Positions 10,701 to 20,381 of a stretch of DNA of 64,000 bases are shown here, piece after piece. Source of the DNA: Hyalangium gracile. Lineage in GTDB: Bacteria; Myxococcota; Myxococcia; Myxococcales; Myxococcaceae. Numbering within the stretch: position 1 is the first letter of the stretch; each line of letters opens with the position of its first letter. The stretch spans positions 186,001 to 250,000 of the forward strand of contig NZ_JAHXBG010000012.1 of the NCBI RefSeq assembly GCF_020103725.1, in the 5' to 3' direction. The notes beneath the pieces are model-generated. The model did not search any database. It was given only the letters and a program-made list of their open reading frames with translations, and was not told the DNA's origin. The position numbers were made by a program, and so were the translations under genes.

Positions 10701-13700
10701 GCTGAACGTCACGTCGTGGGCCTCGATCAGGTCCAACCAGCGCAGCGGGTCGGCGAGGAGCCACTCGGTGGCGACCTGAACCTGCTCCTGGCCCAGGTAG
10801 GTGCAGCGCGCGTGGTACATCAACAGCGGGCCCACGTGATCGAACGGGAGCCAGTTGAGGCAGACGTCCTGCGGCACGTAGCCGTTGACCCGAGCCACCG
10901 CGTGGGTGTGGTGGGCGACGCCCGTGTGGGTGATCTGGACGCACTTGGGCACGCCGGTGCTGCCCGAGCTGAGCTGGAGGAAGGCGACGTCCTCGGGCTT
11001 CGCCGGGTGGAGGTGCTCCGCCGGAGGAGCGTGTCGCAGCGCCTCGAGCGGCACGAGCACGGGCTCCGGCATGGACAGGAGCCTGGGCAGCCCCTGGAGC
11101 GGAGCGAGCAGGCGGGTGCTGGCGATGATGCGGGGACGGTCGAGCAGCTCCCACGCCCCATGCAGCTTGTCGATCACCGCGTTGCGCGTCTCATAGGTGG
11201 GGGCCACGGCGACCACGACGGGCGTGATGCCGCCCAGCAGGCAGGCCCAGAAGGTGGTGCACAGGTCGCGCAGGGAGTCGAGCTGCAGGATGGCCCGATC
11301 TCCCGCGCTCAGCCCATGGGCACGCAGTCCGCCCAGCACGCACCGGGCCTCCTGAAGGAGCTCGGAGTAGCGCTGCCGTTGGACCGAGCCATCCGCGCCG
11401 ACGTAGGTGACGCCCCTCGGGCCGGACGAGGCGGCAACGTGCAGAAGGGCCGCGACGAGCGTCCGGGGTGCCTCGTCGGGGAGCACCAGCGGCCCGCCGT
11501 CGCTGAAGGCCATGGCTCCTGAGTGCGAGTTCGCCGGAGCAGCGCGAGTGGGTTGAGCCGCTGCCTGGGCCTCCTGGGCCCTGCCGGGTCGGAAGCCCGG
11601 CACCAGCCGCGAGAGGTGCAGATGCTCGCGGCGCCTCGAGGGAGGGGTGAGGTGCACCTCCACCGTGTCGAACGCGTGTCTCTGTCGGAGCTGCTCCTCC
11701 CACTGCCGAGCGAGAGGCTCCTCCAGGACTGGCAGGCGCTGCAGCGCGTCCTCATCCACCCGGCCCTGCGAGGTGAGGGGCAGGGTGTCCACGGGCACGA
11801 ACACGTCGGGCGTCAGGTGAGCCGGGAGCGGTGGTGCTCGGAACCCACCGGTCGGGCGATGACCCGAGGGGACGACATACGCGACGCTCAGCGGGCGTGC
11901 GTCAGGCAGGCGCCGGAAGCGCACCGCGCAGTCTTCCACGGAAGCATCCGCCAGCAGCGCGGCCTCTACCTCGGAGGGGCGAAGCTCCTTGGGGAGTCCC
12001 CAGCGCCCTGGGCGCTCCAACCGAGAGAGTGGACGATCAGGGACCGCGGTGACCTCTTCCAGCAGCGCCTGGAAGTCCGAGATCAACCGCTCGACGGTCT
12101 CCGCCTCGAACAGGTCCGTGTTGTAGAGGAGCGTGCCCTCGAGCCCGCCTGCGTCCTCCCAGAAGTTCCAGGTGAGCTCGAACGGAGCCACCCCGATGTC
12201 CGTCTCCGAGATGCGCACGTGAAGGCCGCCTCGGGTCGCAACCTCGGGAGGCGGGCGCTGGAGCGCGAGCATGACCTGGAACAGGGGCTGGTGGCCCGCG
12301 GCACGGTCTGGACGCAGTTCCTCCACGAGCTTCTCGAAAGGAACGTCCTGGTGGGCGTAGCACTCCAGGGTGTGGGCGCGGACGCGCGTGAGGAGCTCAC
12401 GGAAGCCGGGATCGCCATGGAGCTGGATCCGGAGCGCGAGCGTGTTCACGAAGAAGCCGATGAGCCCCTCCAGCTCGCGCCGGTTGCGGCCGGCGACAGG
12501 GGCCCCCACGACCAGATCCTCGCTGCCCGTGCAGCGGTGAAGGAGCGCGCCCAGCGCCGCCTGAAGGGCCATGAAGAGGGTGGAGCCCTCCGCGCGTGCC
12601 AGCGCATCGAGGGCCCGTGTGGTGGAGGGCGCGATGCGAAGGCCGCGCATCGCCCCGCGTGACGTCGGCGAGGAGGGCCTCGGTCTGTCGACGGGCAGCT
12701 CCAGCCAGCGAGGAGCCCCCTCCAGCGCTCGTCTCCAGAAGGAGAGGCCCTGCGCGAGCCGCTCCCCCTCCAGCCACTGCTGCTGCCACAGCGTGTAGTC
12801 GGCGTACTGGACGGGCAGGGCGGGCAGGGGAGCGGAGTCCCCCGCGAGCAGCCCCTCGTAGAGGGCGGTCAGATCCCGAGCCAGCACATCCAGCGAGGCG
12901 CCGTCGCAGACGGTGTGGTGGATGGCCAGGAGCAGTGCGTGCTCGGTCGCGCCCATCGATACCAGGTGGGCTCGGAGCAGCGGACCCTCGGCCAGCTGGA
13001 AGGGGCGCGCGAGCACCTCTCGCGCCAGAGCGGCGAGCTGCTCGGCTCGCTGGGATTCGGGCACGCTCCCAAGCTCGGTCACGGGCAGCGGAACGGGGGC
13101 GGGAGGGAGGATGCGCTGAACCGGTCCGGAGTCGCCGAGTGGGAACGTGGTCCGCAAGCCCTCGTGCCGCTCCAGCAGCGCGCCAAGGGCCCGCGCCAGC
13201 GTGGGGACATCGAGCGGCCCCGTCAGCCGCGCGGTGAGCGGGATGTTGTAGGGGTCAGCACCGGGATCGAGCCGGTGAAGGAACCAGAGCCGCTGCTGGG
13301 CGAAGGACAGCGGAACCGCCTCGGGGCGCGCAGCTGGGACGAGCGGAGGGAGCTCCGGCCCGTGCTCTCGGGAAGCCTCGATGCGCTCGGCGAGCCGACC
13401 CAGCGTCTGGGCCTGGAGCACCTCCAGGGGCGGCACCTCCAGCCCGAGGGCTTCACGGATCCGCAGCGCCACGGAGGTGGCCCGCAGCGAGTCTCCACCC
13501 AGCTCGAGGAAGCCGTCATCCAGGCCCACCGGAGCGACGCCCAGCACCTGACTCCAGAGGCTCTCCAGGGCGCGCTGGAGAGGCGTCTCCGGAGGCCGGA
13601 AGGGCGCCGCGAGCACGGGGCGCTCCCTCCCCGGAGGAGGCAGGGCGCGGCGATCCACCTTCCCGTTCGGCGACACCGGCAGCGCCGACAGCTCCACGAA

Positions 13701-15161
13701 GGCCGCCGGGACCATGTACTCGGGCAGCTCCCGCTGAGCGAACTGCCGCCACCCCGAGGGTCCGGGGGACCGCCCCGGAGGAACGACGAGGTAGGCCACC
13801 AGCCGCTTCTCGCCCGCCGTGTCCTCGCGACCCACCACCGTGACGGCCTGCACCACCGGGTGTCGCGCCAGCACGGCCTCCACCTCGCCAGGCTCCACGC
13901 GGTAGCCGCGGATCTTGAGCTGGTCGTCCTTGCGGCCCAGGAACTCGATGTCCCCATCTGGCTGGACGCGCACCAGGTCCCCGGTCCGATAGAGCCGCTC
14001 GCCCGTGGCGGGGTGGGGGACGAACCGCTGGGCCGTCAGCTCGGGGCGGCCGAGATAGCCGCGGGCCACACCCTTCCCGCCGATGAACAGCTCCCCCACC
14101 GTGCCATCCGGCACTGGGCGCAGGACCTCATCCAGGACATGGATCGTCGCTCCGTCGAGCGGCCGGCCAATGGGAGGAGGGCGATCGGACGGCGTCGCCG
14201 CGGAGCACTCGTAGACGGTGGCGTAGACGGTGGCCTCGGTGGGCCCATACGCGTTCACCAGCCGTCGACCCGGGCTCCAGCGCGAGACGACAGGCGCCGT
14301 GCAGGCCTCTCCTCCGGACAGCAGCATCCGCAGGTGGGACAGCCCCTCCGTGGGAAGGACGGCCAGCAGCGACGGAGGCAGCACCGCGTGGGTGATGGCC
14401 CGAGCCCGCAGCAGCCCCAGGAGCGCCGGCCCGGGAACGAGCGCGTTCTGCGGCACCAGGTGGAGCGAGCCCCCGGTCTCCCACGCCATGAGCATCTCGG
14501 ACACCGAGAGATCGAAGTTGAGCGAGGTGTACTGGAGGACGCGAGCCGGTGGTCCCAGGCCCAGCGCACGCGCGAGCGCCGCGGAGAGCTGGACGATGCC
14601 GCGGTGCGCGATCAGCACCCCCTTGGGCCTGCCCGTGGAGCCCGAGGTGAACAGCAGGTAGGCCAGGGAGTCCGGCCCGGCGCGGCACGGGGGACGCGAG
14701 GTCGGCTGCGTGAGCAGCGAGGGGTTCGAGTCCAGGCGCAAGCGCCGGGCGGGGCTGTCGGGCAACGCGGGCTCCACCGCGCTGTGGGTGAGCACCACCG
14801 GGACGGCGGCGTCCTCGAGGATGTAGCCGAGCCGCTGTCGAGGGTAGGCCGGGTCGAGTGGGACGTAGGCCCCACCGGCCTTGAGGATGCCCAGCAGCCC
14901 CACGAAGCTCTCCAGCGAGCGACCCGTGCACAGCCCGACGGGGACCTCTGGCCCCACGCCCAGCCCCTGCAGCGCATGGGCGACCTGATTGGCTCGGGCC
15001 TCCAGCTCCCGGTAGGTGAGCTGCCCCTCCTCGGACACGAGCGCGACCGCGTCAGGGTGCTGCCGGACGCACGCCTCGAACAGCCCGTGCAGGTGCGGGG
15101 GCGATTCTTCAGCGAGGGGGGGAATGGACGGTGACAGTGGGCCGGAAAGCACGGAGTCCAT
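7755..15161 (-). CDS. NRPS: A-PCP-C-(A remnant)-acyl ligase-KR-PCP
   Basis: The 2468 residues hold two modules. Module 1 has an adenylation domain (about 25-520; [20 protein letters not shown]) and a PCP (Ser558 in LGGDSL). My Stachelhaus reading is D-L-S-V-L-G-A-V-Y-K, with no confident substrate. A condensation domain follows (about 600-1030, HHTVCDG near 746). Next is an isolated C-terminal adenylation subdomain (about 1055-1135). A second AMP-forming domain (about 1200-1780, [10 protein letters not shown]) resembles acyl/hydroxy-acid ligases more than amino-acid A domains. Then comes a ketoreductase (TGGLGALG near 2044; catalytic Ser and Tyr in the SSLNS...GAYSAANRF region near 2190) with a pseudo-Rossmann half in front, and a PCP (Ser2390 in LGGHSI). 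The tail is highly basic and may dock to the PKS. No strong ribosome-binding site precedes ATG 15161, so the exact start is less certain. Confidence 0.95.
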   Translation of the reverse strand: MDSVLSGPLSPSIPPLAEESPPHLHGLFEACVRQHPDAVALVSEEGQLTYRELEARANQVAHALQGLGVGPEVPVGLCTGRSLESFVGLLGILKAGGAYVPLDPAYPRQRLGYILEDAAVPVVLTHSAVEPALPDSPARRLRLDSNPSLLTQPTSRPPCRAGPDSLAYLLFTSGSTGRPKGVLIAHRGIVQLSAALARALGLGPPARVLQYTSLNFDLSVSEMLMAWETGGSLHLVPQNALVPGPALLGLLRARAITHAVLPPSLLAVLPTEGLSHLRMLLSGGEACTAPVVSRWSPGRRLVNAYGPTEATVYATVYECSAATPSDRPPPIGRPLDGATIHVLDEVLRPVPDGTVGELFIGGKGVARGYLGRPELTAQRFVPHPATGERLYRTGDLVRVQPDGDIEFLGRKDDQLKIRGYRVEPGEVEAVLARHPVVQAVTVVGREDTAGEKRLVAYLVVPPGRSPGPSGWRQFAQRELPEYMVPAAFVELSALPVSPNGKVDRRALPPPGRERPVLAAPFRPPETPLQRALESLWSQVLGVAPVGLDDGFLELGGDSLRATSVALRIREALGLEVPPLEVLQAQTLGRLAERIEASREHGPELPPLVPAARPEAVPLSFAQQRLWFLHRLDPGADPYNIPLTARLTGPLDVPTLARALGALLERHEGLRTTFPLGDSGPVQRILPPAPVPLPVTELGSVPESQRAEQLAALAREVLARPFQLAEGPLLRAHLVSMGATEHALLLAIHHTVCDGASLDVLARDLTALYEGLLAGDSAPLPALPVQYADYTLWQQQWLEGERLAQGLSFWRRALEGAPRWLELPVDRPRPSSPTSRGAMRGLRIAPSTTRALDALARAEGSTLFMALQAALGALLHRCTGSEDLVVGAPVAGRNRRELEGLIGFFVNTLALRIQLHGDPGFRELLTRVRAHTLECYAHQDVPFEKLVEELRPDRAAGHQPLFQVMLALQRPPPEVATRGGLHVRISETDIGVAPFELTWNFWEDAGGLEGTLLYNTDLFEAETVERLISDFQALLEEVTAVPDRPLSRLERPGRWGLPKELRPSEVEAALLADASVEDCAVRFRRLPDARPLSVAYVVPSGHRPTGGFRAPPLPAHLTPDVFVPVDTLPLTSQGRVDEDALQRLPVLEEPLARQWEEQLRQRHAFDTVEVHLTPPSRRREHLHLSRLVPGFRPGRAQEAQAAAQPTRAAPANSHSGAMAFSDGGPLVLPDEAPRTLVAALLHVAASSGPRGVTYVGADGSVQRQRYSELLQEARCVLGGLRAHGLSAGDRAILQLDSLRDLCTTFWACLLGGITPVVVAVAPTYETRNAVIDKLHGAWELLDRPRIIASTRLLAPLQGLPRLLSMPEPVLVPLEALRHAPPAEHLHPAKPEDVAFLQLSSGSTGVPKCVQITHTGVAHHTHAVARVNGYVPQDVCLNWLPFDHVGPLLMYHARCTYLGQEQVQVATEWLLADPLRWLDLIEAHDVTFSWSPNFGYKLVSDALRRAPGRTWRLDRLRRLFNAGEQVTLSVIRAFLEDVRPFGIQPSVMQPGYGMAELCTVVTHREGFDVESGGHHVLSSSIGGALELQDSESPSTVTFIDVGTPSPGVQLRIVDAQNQLLPEAVIGRVQARGAVVTPGYVRGLHAQAFVGDGWFDTGDSGFLLGGHLSITGRQKEMIIVRGTHLYCHDIEDRVCGVEGVELAATCSVDAPAQGTEGFAVFFVPREGDIETHVRLATEIRTRVTSSFGAAPTHVIPLTREQFPRTTSGKIQRVALKEALAAGRFSAVLEALDMHQGNDNTLPAWFHRRVWRPRALGPLASPRRGTTLLFADPHGLGALLAEALRSSSGRCVLVEPGTGSQRLGPDAFRIRPDDPEAHGWLLAALASESGPLAQVLHLWTVDGEPHETSAEPRRQGAWSLLLLAQALARSPHGGAPLRLHVISRHAQPTAPGEAIHCDKALLLGLAQTLPQEMPWLDVRHLDLAGGPPEEHLPHVLSELRAVRREREVAYRGGQRLVPRLEQVDPGVGERRHLPFRDGGTYLLTGGLGALGVELSSRLLETYRARLLLIGRTALSSPEALERRQAFAELERLAARTGGQVHYEAVEVSDAEALRQVVAHAEARWNQPLEGVLHLAGAIVEQVLAEESLEHFASVLRPKVEGTLALERMLEERPDAFLIGFSSLNSAFGGFSVGAYSAANRFLEHFLHTRRGVTAARRDCFAWSRWKGLGPARSEEQERLASARGYQAISPTRGWLSLLAALGQPTGELLIGLDPDAPQVRARTEPALPRGLQLTAFHTCPPGREPPLETLPEVRDRFGTPIPRVLRRVEQLPRDGGRVDLEALASLEPGRSGASTERVPPRDEVERKVAAVWKQYLGLEEVGVLDNFFELGGHSILLAQVHHRLEQLFERRLTGLELFRYPTVRALATYLSGSSAPSAEGNAIDERAQKQRAARGRHRLRHTSENRKDSDEQ

Positions 15162-15330
15162 GAGTAGGGGGCGGGAGCCTAGGACAGACTACTCTAGGAG
15201 TCACATGGTCCCACGTGGCCTGGTGGGTTCGGGGTGGCGCACCGGCCCTTCCCCAGGCGAGCATGCCTGCCTGGCTCGAGCCTGGCCGTTACACTGTCCG
15301 AGACGCCCGGGATCTCATAGAAGGGACGAG
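15162..15330. promoter_or_regulatory. Divergent promoter region between NRPS and activator
   Basis: These 169 bases must hold the promoters of both the NRPS-PKS genes (leftward) and the enhancer-binding protein (rightward). A TACACT hexamer at 15290-15295 is a possible -10 for the rightward gene. A GGCTCGAGCC palindrome lies at 15273-15282, and CTAGGA occurs twice near 15179 and 15194. I found no convincing -24/-12 GG-N10-GC pair for sigma54. Confidence 0.4.
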
Positions 15331-16932
15331 ATGCAGGAACAGAAGCTCGCAGACGCCTCGACGGTGGTCCCGTCCCCCCGTCCTCGTGAGCGGACGCAGC
15401 GGGTCGTGCCGGCCTTGACGGTCATCTCCCACCCCGACCTCCAGCGTGCGGGGGAGCGGCTGGTGCTCGCGGCCCTGGCCACCCAGGAGAGCGTGGCGGT
15501 GTCGCGCACGGCCCCGGAATTCAAGTTCCCGGGAGCGCTCCAGGGGATGGCGCTGGCGGACCCCTTCCTCAGCCGCAAGCCCCTGGTCTTCGAGCCTGGC
15601 CCCGATGGCGGCGTGAGGCTGCGGGTGGAGGAGGGCGGCACCTCGGTGCGCGTGGGGGAGTCCCCGCTGGTCGGGGCGCAGGAGTTCACCCCGAAGGCGC
15701 TGGCCGAGGGCGTGCCGCTGGTGCTCGCCGATCGCATCGTGCTGTGGCTCCACCAGGTCCCCGATGACACGCCCACCGCGACGGAGGGGCTCGGGATGGT
15801 GGGTTACAGCACGGGCGTGCGCCGGGTGCGCGAGGGCATCTCCCAGGTGGCGGACCTCAAGGTGCCCGTGCTCATCCGGGGCGAGACGGGCTCGGGCAAG
15901 GAGCTCGTCGCCCAGGCGATCCACCGCATCAGCCCGCGCAAGGCCGGCCCCTTCGTCAGCGTCAACCTGGGAGCGCTCTCCAAGGAACTGGCCGCCGCCG
16001 AGCTCTTCGGCGCGCGCAAGGGTGCCTACACGGGCTCCGTGCAGGATCGCGACGGCTACTTCCGCGCCGCCCACGGCGGCACACTGTTCCTCGACGAGGT
16101 GGGCGAGGCACCGCCCGAGGTGCAGGCGCTGCTGCTGCGCGTGCTGGAGACGGGCGAGGTGTATCCGGTGGGTGGGCACTCCTCCGTGGCGGTGGACGTC
16201 CGGCTGATCGCCGCCACGGACGCGGATCTCGAGGAGCGCATCCGCGATGAGCTCTTCAAGGCACCGCTGCTGCACCGGCTGGCGGGCTACGAGATCCGGG
16301 TGCCACCGCTGCGCGAGCGCCGCGAGGACATCGGGGTGCTCTTCCACCACTTCGCCCGTCAGGAACTGGAGGCGCTGGGAGAGACACACCGCCTGGAGGT
16401 CAAGGACGCACGAGCCGAGCCCTGGTTGCCGGCCGCGGTGGCGCTCCAGCTGCTGCGCTACTCCTGGCCGGGGAACATCCGGCAGCTGCGCAACCTCTCG
16501 AGGCAGATCGTCATCGGCAGCCGCAGCCAGCCCGTGCTCCAGCTGAGCCCGCACATCGAGCAGGAGCTGAACAGCACGCCTCCGGCGGTGTCCGAGCCCG
16601 TTCCCGAGCGGCGCACGCGGCAGAAGCCGGAGGGGGCAAGCTCCCGGCGCAGACCCTCGGAGGTGAGCGATGAGGAGATGCGGGAGGCGCTGAGCGCCAC
16701 GGGATGGGACATGAAGGCCGCGGCGGAGCGGCTGGGCATCACCCGTCCCTCGCTCTACATGCTGATCGACAAGAGCCCCAGCCTGAGGACGGCGGTGGAG
16801 CTGAGCCCCGAGGAGATCACCCGCTGCTTCCATGAGTGCAACGGAGACCTGGACGCCATGGTGCAGCGCCTCCAGGTCTCCAAGCGCGGGCTCCAGCGCC
16901 GGGTCAAGGATCTGGGACTGGTCACCTCGTGA
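15331..16932 (+). CDS. Sigma54-type enhancer-binding transcriptional activator (FHA-like, AAA+, Fis HTH)
   Basis: This 533-residue activator has an N-terminal beta-rich FHA-like domain (about 60-140, degenerate). A sigma54-interaction AAA+ domain follows, with Walker A GETGSGKE near 184, the sigma54 loop as GAYTGS near 231 (consensus GAFTGA) and Walker [10 protein letters not shown] near 252. A Fis-type helix-turn-helix lies at about 449-479, and a second short HTH-like segment at the C-terminus contains [14 protein letters not shown]-containing members of this family are typical of myxobacteria and are usually controlled by Ser/Thr kinases. ATG 15331 is chosen over earlier in-frame starts because it follows AAGGGACGAG and avoids overlap with the NRPS. 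Its position points to control of the adjacent cluster; this is inference. The Y in place of F in the loop is tolerated in some relatives. Confidence 0.93.
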   Translation: MQEQKLADASTVVPSPRPRERTQRVVPALTVISHPDLQRAGERLVLAALATQESVAVSRTAPEFKFPGALQGMALADPFLSRKPLVFEPGPDGGVRLRVEEGGTSVRVGESPLVGAQEFTPKALAEGVPLVLADRIVLWLHQVPDDTPTATEGLGMVGYSTGVRRVREGISQVADLKVPVLIRGETGSGKELVAQAIHRISPRKAGPFVSVNLGALSKELAAAELFGARKGAYTGSVQDRDGYFRAAHGGTLFLDEVGEAPPEVQALLLRVLETGEVYPVGGHSSVAVDVRLIAATDADLEERIRDELFKAPLLHRLAGYEIRVPPLRERREDIGVLFHHFARQELEALGETHRLEVKDARAEPWLPAAVALQLLRYSWPGNIRQLRNLSRQIVIGSRSQPVLQLSPHIEQELNSTPPAVSEPVPERRTRQKPEGASSRRRPSEVSDEEMREALSATGWDMKAAAERLGITRPSLYMLIDKSPSLRTAVELSPEEITRCFHECNGDLDAMVQRLQVSKRGLQRRVKDLGLVTS

Positions 16933-16956
16933 GCAGGGCCGGCCGGTGAGCCGTAC

Positions 16957-17665
16957 CTACCAGGCCGGCGCACAGACCCAAGGTTGCCCTTCCAGAAGCT
17001 GTCTGCACTGGAAGTTCGGTCCGCATCCGTCAGGGAGCTTTGGATCGCACGGGCGCAGGCAGACAACGACGGAGCAGATCTGCGGCTCGGGGCAGGGTGG
17101 CTTGCCCGGGCCGCACTCATGGGTGCAGTCCATCCACACGTTTCCCGGGGAGGTACTGTCCCCGAGGAGCCGGCACGCCTGAGCCTCGGGACAGCCCGTG
17201 TCCTGACAGTTTCGCCCGAAGACCGCGGCGCAGGAGGAGACTCCTTCCTTGTAGCGGATGCACTCCTGGCCAGAAGGACACCCACGCCCTTCGCACGTGG
17301 GCAGGCAGATGGGCTCCGGCGCTACGTCCGCGCAGAAGAAGCCCTCGGAGCAGCTGGTGGCGTCGCTGGGTTGGCAGGGTCGCCCGCACCACCCCTCGGC
17401 TCCTCCACACATCAGTCCTGGCCCACATGCGGAGGTCTGGCGGAGCGGAATCTCATCGCACCGCTCTCCTTCTCGACGCGTGCCCAGCGGAATGCAGAAG
17501 CGCACCAGCGGTCCAGCTCCCTTGGTGGCGATGGGGCGGCAGACGAGCCCTTCCGGGCACTGCGCATCCGTCGTGCACAGGATGCAGCGCGTCGCTCAGT
17601 AGCAGGATCAGGGGGATGGGTAGCAGAAGCGCCGCGCAAACACCGAGCGCTACCTTCCATCTCAT
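16957..17665 (-). pseudogene. Cys-rich secreted protein with leader and body in different frames
   Basis: ATG 17665 opens a convincing signal peptide (MRWKVALGVCAALLLPIP and onward). That frame then becomes Arg/His-rich and ends near 17453. A different frame, open from 17595 (just after a TGA at 17596-17598) to 16957, encodes a coherent Cys-rich body with repeated C-P-x-G-x-x-C-type motifs (CPEGLVC, CPSGQEC, CPEAQAC). One indel near 17600 would join leader and body into a protein of about 235 residues. ATG 17665 overlaps the stop of the upstream small gene (ATGA), which supports it as the true start. Either this is a real frameshift mutation or a sequence error. The body could also start at the in-frame GTG at 17505 without a leader, which is less likely. 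Function unknown; the body resembles myxobacterial Cys-rich surface proteins. Confidence 0.6.
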
Positions 17666-17895
17666 CTGCCACCCTGCGCAGGGGAACTCGTGCGGCCTCC
17701 GCAGTGCTTGAGGCACTCCTCGCTCGTCGGGTCGGCGCAGAAGTCCTCGATCTCCTCGTCCGTGCAGTTCGCCCGCAGGCGCTCGAGCACATCCTTGTGC
17801 ACGGCCCGATCGAGAGTGCCATCACGACCGAATGCGTGGGACAGCCCAGGCTGGTGCATGCAAGGACGCATATCCAGGCTCTCCAACTCATCCAC
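17662..17895 (-). CDS. Small Cys-containing protein of unknown function
   Basis: This 77-residue frame starts at GTG 17895 (GAGGGA upstream) and ends by overlapping the next start (ATGA at 17662-17665). The C-terminal half looks genuinely coding: acidic, with four Cys in the segment from residue 43 to 65 (NCTDEEIEDFC, EECLKHC). The N-terminal half is less convincing. ATG 17891 in another frame gives a lipoprotein-like leader, MSWRAWICVLACTSLGC. The true gene may therefore be a small lipoprotein whose leader is one indel out of frame with its body, as in the neighbour downstream. I do not recognise a family. Confidence 0.5.
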   Translation of the reverse strand: MDELESLDMRPCMHQPGLSHAFGRDGTLDRAVHKDVLERLRANCTDEEIEDFCADPTSEECLKHCGGRTSSPAQGGR

Positions 17896-17967
17896 CCGAT
17901 CCCTCGTTCAGGAGTGTCCCCCTCCCACGCTAACACGCGAGAGGGGCGGGGGAGCCGCGTCCAGCCC

Positions 17968-18924
17968 TCACAGGTACCTGGCGGCGCGCAGGTTCTTCTC
18001 GATGCGAGCGTGCACGTCTCCCGGCTCCAGCTTCAGCTCCGTGCCAGTGATGCGCTCGTAGGCCGTGATGTACTTCTCCGCCAGGTCCACGCGCACCTCG
18101 TCCGGGATCGGCGGCGGCGTCCCGTGGCCCTGGAAGTTGCGCTCGCGGATCAGCCACTGGCGGATGTTCTCCTTGTCCAGCATCCGCTGATCCTCGCCCT
18201 TGGCGAACCGCGCCTCGTACTCGTCCGCCACCCAGTACCGGCTGGAGTCCGGCGTGTGGATCTCGTCGATGACGTACAGGTCATCGCCCACCTTGCCGAA
18301 CTCGTACTTGGTATCCACGAGAATGAGCCCGCGCGTCCTTGCCCACTTCTGCCCCTCGGCGAACAGCGCCCGCGCCGCTTCCGTCAGCCGCGCCCAGTCC
18401 CTCGGGCTCGCCAGTCCGCGAGCGAGGATCTCCGCCTCGGAGATGGGCTCGTCGTGCTTGCCGTACTGCGCCTTCGTGGACGGGGTGATGATGGGCGTCG
18501 GGAAGGGCTCGTCCTTGCGCAGCCCGGCCGGGAAGGGCAGCCCGTAGGCCGTGTGCGTGCCCTTCTGATAGTCCCGCCACAGGCTCCCCGTCAGGTAGCC
18601 GCGCACCACCATCTCGATCGCGAACGGCTCGCAGGCCCGCGCCACCGTGACGTTCGGATCCGGCACGTCCAGCACGTGGTTGGGCACCACGTGCCTGGTG
18701 CGCTCGAACCAGAACGTCGCCAGCCGGTTGAGCACCTCTCCCTTGAAGGGAATCGTCGTCAGCACGTGATCGAAGGCGGAGAGCCGATCCGTGGTGACCA
18801 GGATCAGCCGATCCCCCTGCCGGTACGTGTCGCGGACCTTGCCGTGGTAGTGCGTGCCCAGCTCGGACAGGTTCACCTGCCGGAGGGTGTGCGGAAGCTG
18901 CGCGTGGAGAGCGGACGTGTTCAC
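17968..18924 (-). CDS. purC: Phosphoribosylaminoimidazole-succinocarboxamide synthase
   Basis: This 318-residue SAICAR synthetase catalyses the ATP-dependent ligation of CAIR and aspartate in cytoplasmic purine synthesis. Diagnostic segments are GKVRDTY near the N-terminus, RLSAFD, the EMVVRGYLTGS motif and ILVDTKYEFG near residue 215. The length matches the long, yeast ADE1-like form of the enzyme rather than the 240-residue Bacillus form. The GTG at 18924 is chosen because GAGG lies about ten bases upstream and conserved sequence begins shortly after it; upstream in-frame codons encode Arg/Pro-rich sequence overlapping the preceding lipoprotein gene. It lies 43 bases behind that lipoprotein gene, and no other purine genes are nearby. 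Confidence 0.96.
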   Translation of the reverse strand: MNTSALHAQLPHTLRQVNLSELGTHYHGKVRDTYRQGDRLILVTTDRLSAFDHVLTTIPFKGEVLNRLATFWFERTRHVVPNHVLDVPDPNVTVARACEPFAIEMVVRGYLTGSLWRDYQKGTHTAYGLPFPAGLRKDEPFPTPIITPSTKAQYGKHDEPISEAEILARGLASPRDWARLTEAARALFAEGQKWARTRGLILVDTKYEFGKVGDDLYVIDEIHTPDSSRYWVADEYEARFAKGEDQRMLDKENIRQWLIRERNFQGHGTPPPIPDEVRVDLAEKYITAYERITGTELKLEPGDVHARIEKNLRAARYL

Positions 18925-18967
18925 GAGGCGCCTCGAACCCCGCGGGCTTGCGGGGCGGGCGCGGACT

Positions 18968-19555
18968 CTACTGGACGTTCGCCGGGGTGGAAGCGGGACC
19001 TGAGGCCGCTGCCAGATACAGGAAAGCCGGATTGATGCGGAGGATTCCATCCACGTACGCCACCGCGTACGGAGCGCCAGACACCCGGTCCACCTGCACC
19101 GGCCCCGTCTGCTCGATTCCCCAGTGCATCAGCAGCGTGCGAGCCACCAGCTCCGCCGCCTCGCGCTCCGAGAGCCCCTGGAGGCTGTCGCGGCGATCCT
19201 CGGGCCAGCGCTCACCGGTGCGCCCGTCGAACGTGAGCTGGAGCACACCGCCCGCATCCGGCGCCTGCAGCAGATCCATCCGCGCACCGAAGCCCGGGGC
19301 CGCCACCAGCTCGCCGCGGTGACTGATGGGGAACAGCACCAGCGCCTGCGCGTCCTGGCCTTCCTCCTGCTCGGACAGCCGCGCCAGCTCGCGGAACAGC
19401 TCCAGCCGCGTGGTGGCAGACTCGAACTCGAGCGCCTCCGGAGAGCTGGTGAGCGCCTGTCGCGCGCTGAGCGACGAGCGCGCGGGAGCGCCCGTGCCGC
19501 CACAGGCGGTCAGGACGACGACGGAGAGCAGCAGGCCAGGGACCCAGCGACGCAT
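18968..19555 (-). CDS. Putative lipoprotein, unknown function
   Basis: This 195-residue protein has a lipoprotein signal peptide, MRRWVPGLLLSVVVLTAC, with lipobox LTAC, so it should be exported and lipidated. The mature part has no motif I recognise. It is moderately acidic and well structured, with segments such as GVLQLTFDGRTGERWPEDRR and a C-terminal region that could be beta-rich. Codon usage matches its neighbours. It is divergent from the RNA methyltransferase gene at 19608 and lies 43 bases upstream of purC on the same strand, probably without functional linkage. Confidence 0.8.
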   Translation of the reverse strand: MRRWVPGLLLSVVVLTACGGTGAPARSSLSARQALTSSPEALEFESATTRLELFRELARLSEQEEGQDAQALVLFPISHRGELVAAPGFGARMDLLQAPDAGGVLQLTFDGRTGERWPEDRRDSLQGLSEREAAELVARTLLMHWGIEQTGPVQVDRVSGAPYAVAYVDGILRINPAFLYLAAASGPASTPANVQ

Positions 19556-19607
19556 CGGCCTGGAATATACCGATCACGGCCCGGGGCAGCCAGATAAACT
19601 CGGAGGC

Positions 19608-20342
19608 ATGGGCCTGGGTGAACAGCTCACAGTCGTTCTCCACCAGACGCGCTCTCCGGACAACCTGGGCGCCGTGGCCCGGGTCATGGCCAACTTCGGC
19701 TTCTCACGTCTCATCTTGTCCGACCCCGCCACCTATGCGTTCCGGGGCGCCGAGCGGCTCGCCGTCAAAGGGGAGTCCGTCCTCGACAGGATGGCGGTGG
19801 CACGGGATCTGCCCGAGGCGCTCACCGACTGCGTGTACGCAATTGGCACCACTTCTCGTACCCAGCTGAAGGGGAGAGTGGCACTCACCCCGGAGGAGGC
19901 GGTGCGACGTCTGGCGCAGGAGAGCGCGCGGGGCAGGGTGGCGCTGGTGCTCGGAGGGGAGCAGCGGGGGCTGTCGGATGAGGAACTGGCCCACTGCGCG
20001 GAGGTGCTCGTCATCCCGACCAGCGAGGTGCAGCCCTCGATGAACCTGGCCCAGGCGGCGGCGGTGCTCCTCTACCTGTGTGGCCGCGAGGGAGCGCAGG
20101 CGCCGGTGGCCGTGGCCGCCGAGCCGGGCGCGCGCATGGGTACGCTGAGCGCACTGAGCGCGCGGATGAACGAGGTGCTGCTGACGGCGGAGTTCCTCAA
20201 CCCGCAGGCGCCGGAGCACGTGCTGCACGAGCTGGAGCGGACGTTGCTGCGAGCGAAGCTGACCCAGCGCGAGGCGGAGCTGTGGCTCACGGCCTTCAAG
20301 CACCTGGGACGGGCGGTGAAGCGGGGCGCCCCCACTCCGTGA
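19608..20342 (+). CDS. TrmH/SpoU-family RNA 2'-O-methyltransferase (TrmJ-like)
   Basis: This 244-residue protein has the three SPOUT knot motifs of the TrmH family: N-terminal VVLHQTRSPDNLGAVAR, central VLGGEQRGLSDEEL, and C-terminal IPTSEVQPSMNLAQA. These form the SAM pocket and catalytic arginine region. The order and spacing are closest to the TrmJ group, which methylates tRNA position 32, and the C-terminal helical extension fits that group. Substrate is inferred only from family resemblance. ATG 19608 has GGAGG immediately upstream, with unusually short spacing. The gene is monocistronic and divergent from the lipoprotein gene at 19555. Confidence 0.88.
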   Translation: MGLGEQLTVVLHQTRSPDNLGAVARVMANFGFSRLILSDPATYAFRGAERLAVKGESVLDRMAVARDLPEALTDCVYAIGTTSRTQLKGRVALTPEEAVRRLAQESARGRVALVLGGEQRGLSDEELAHCAEVLVIPTSEVQPSMNLAQAAAVLLYLCGREGAQAPVAVAAEPGARMGTLSALSARMNEVLLTAEFLNPQAPEHVLHELERTLLRAKLTQREAELWLTAFKHLGRAVKRGAPTP

Positions 20343-20381
20343 GGGGAAGAGGCGCCCGGAAGAAGCAGCCTGCGGACGGAA

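Noticed and set aside
1154-15134. Very long rightward open frames opposite the NRPS, PKS and kinase genes (for example 1154-3214, 4247-6496, 6590-8296, 7968-9818, 9912-11522 and 12915-15134)
   Set aside because: They are antisense images of real leftward genes; the high third-position GC of the coding strand removes stop codons on the other strand, and the translations are Arg/Gly/Val-rich with no domain.
15016-15330. Upstream extension of the activator into the NRPS start
   Set aside because: The added residues are low in coding signal. ATG 15331 has a good ribosome-binding site and conserved sequence starts shortly after it.
15162-15330. Sigma54 promoter (-24/-12) for the NRPS
   Set aside because: TGGCTC-N5-TGGCCG near 15272 lacks the invariant spacing and GC step; no better site was found on either strand.
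17412-17936. Leftward open frame of 174 residues spanning the Cys-rich pair
   Set aside because: Only its first 20 or so residues look real (a lipoprotein leader); the rest is Arg/Ser-rich shadow of the Cys-rich frames.
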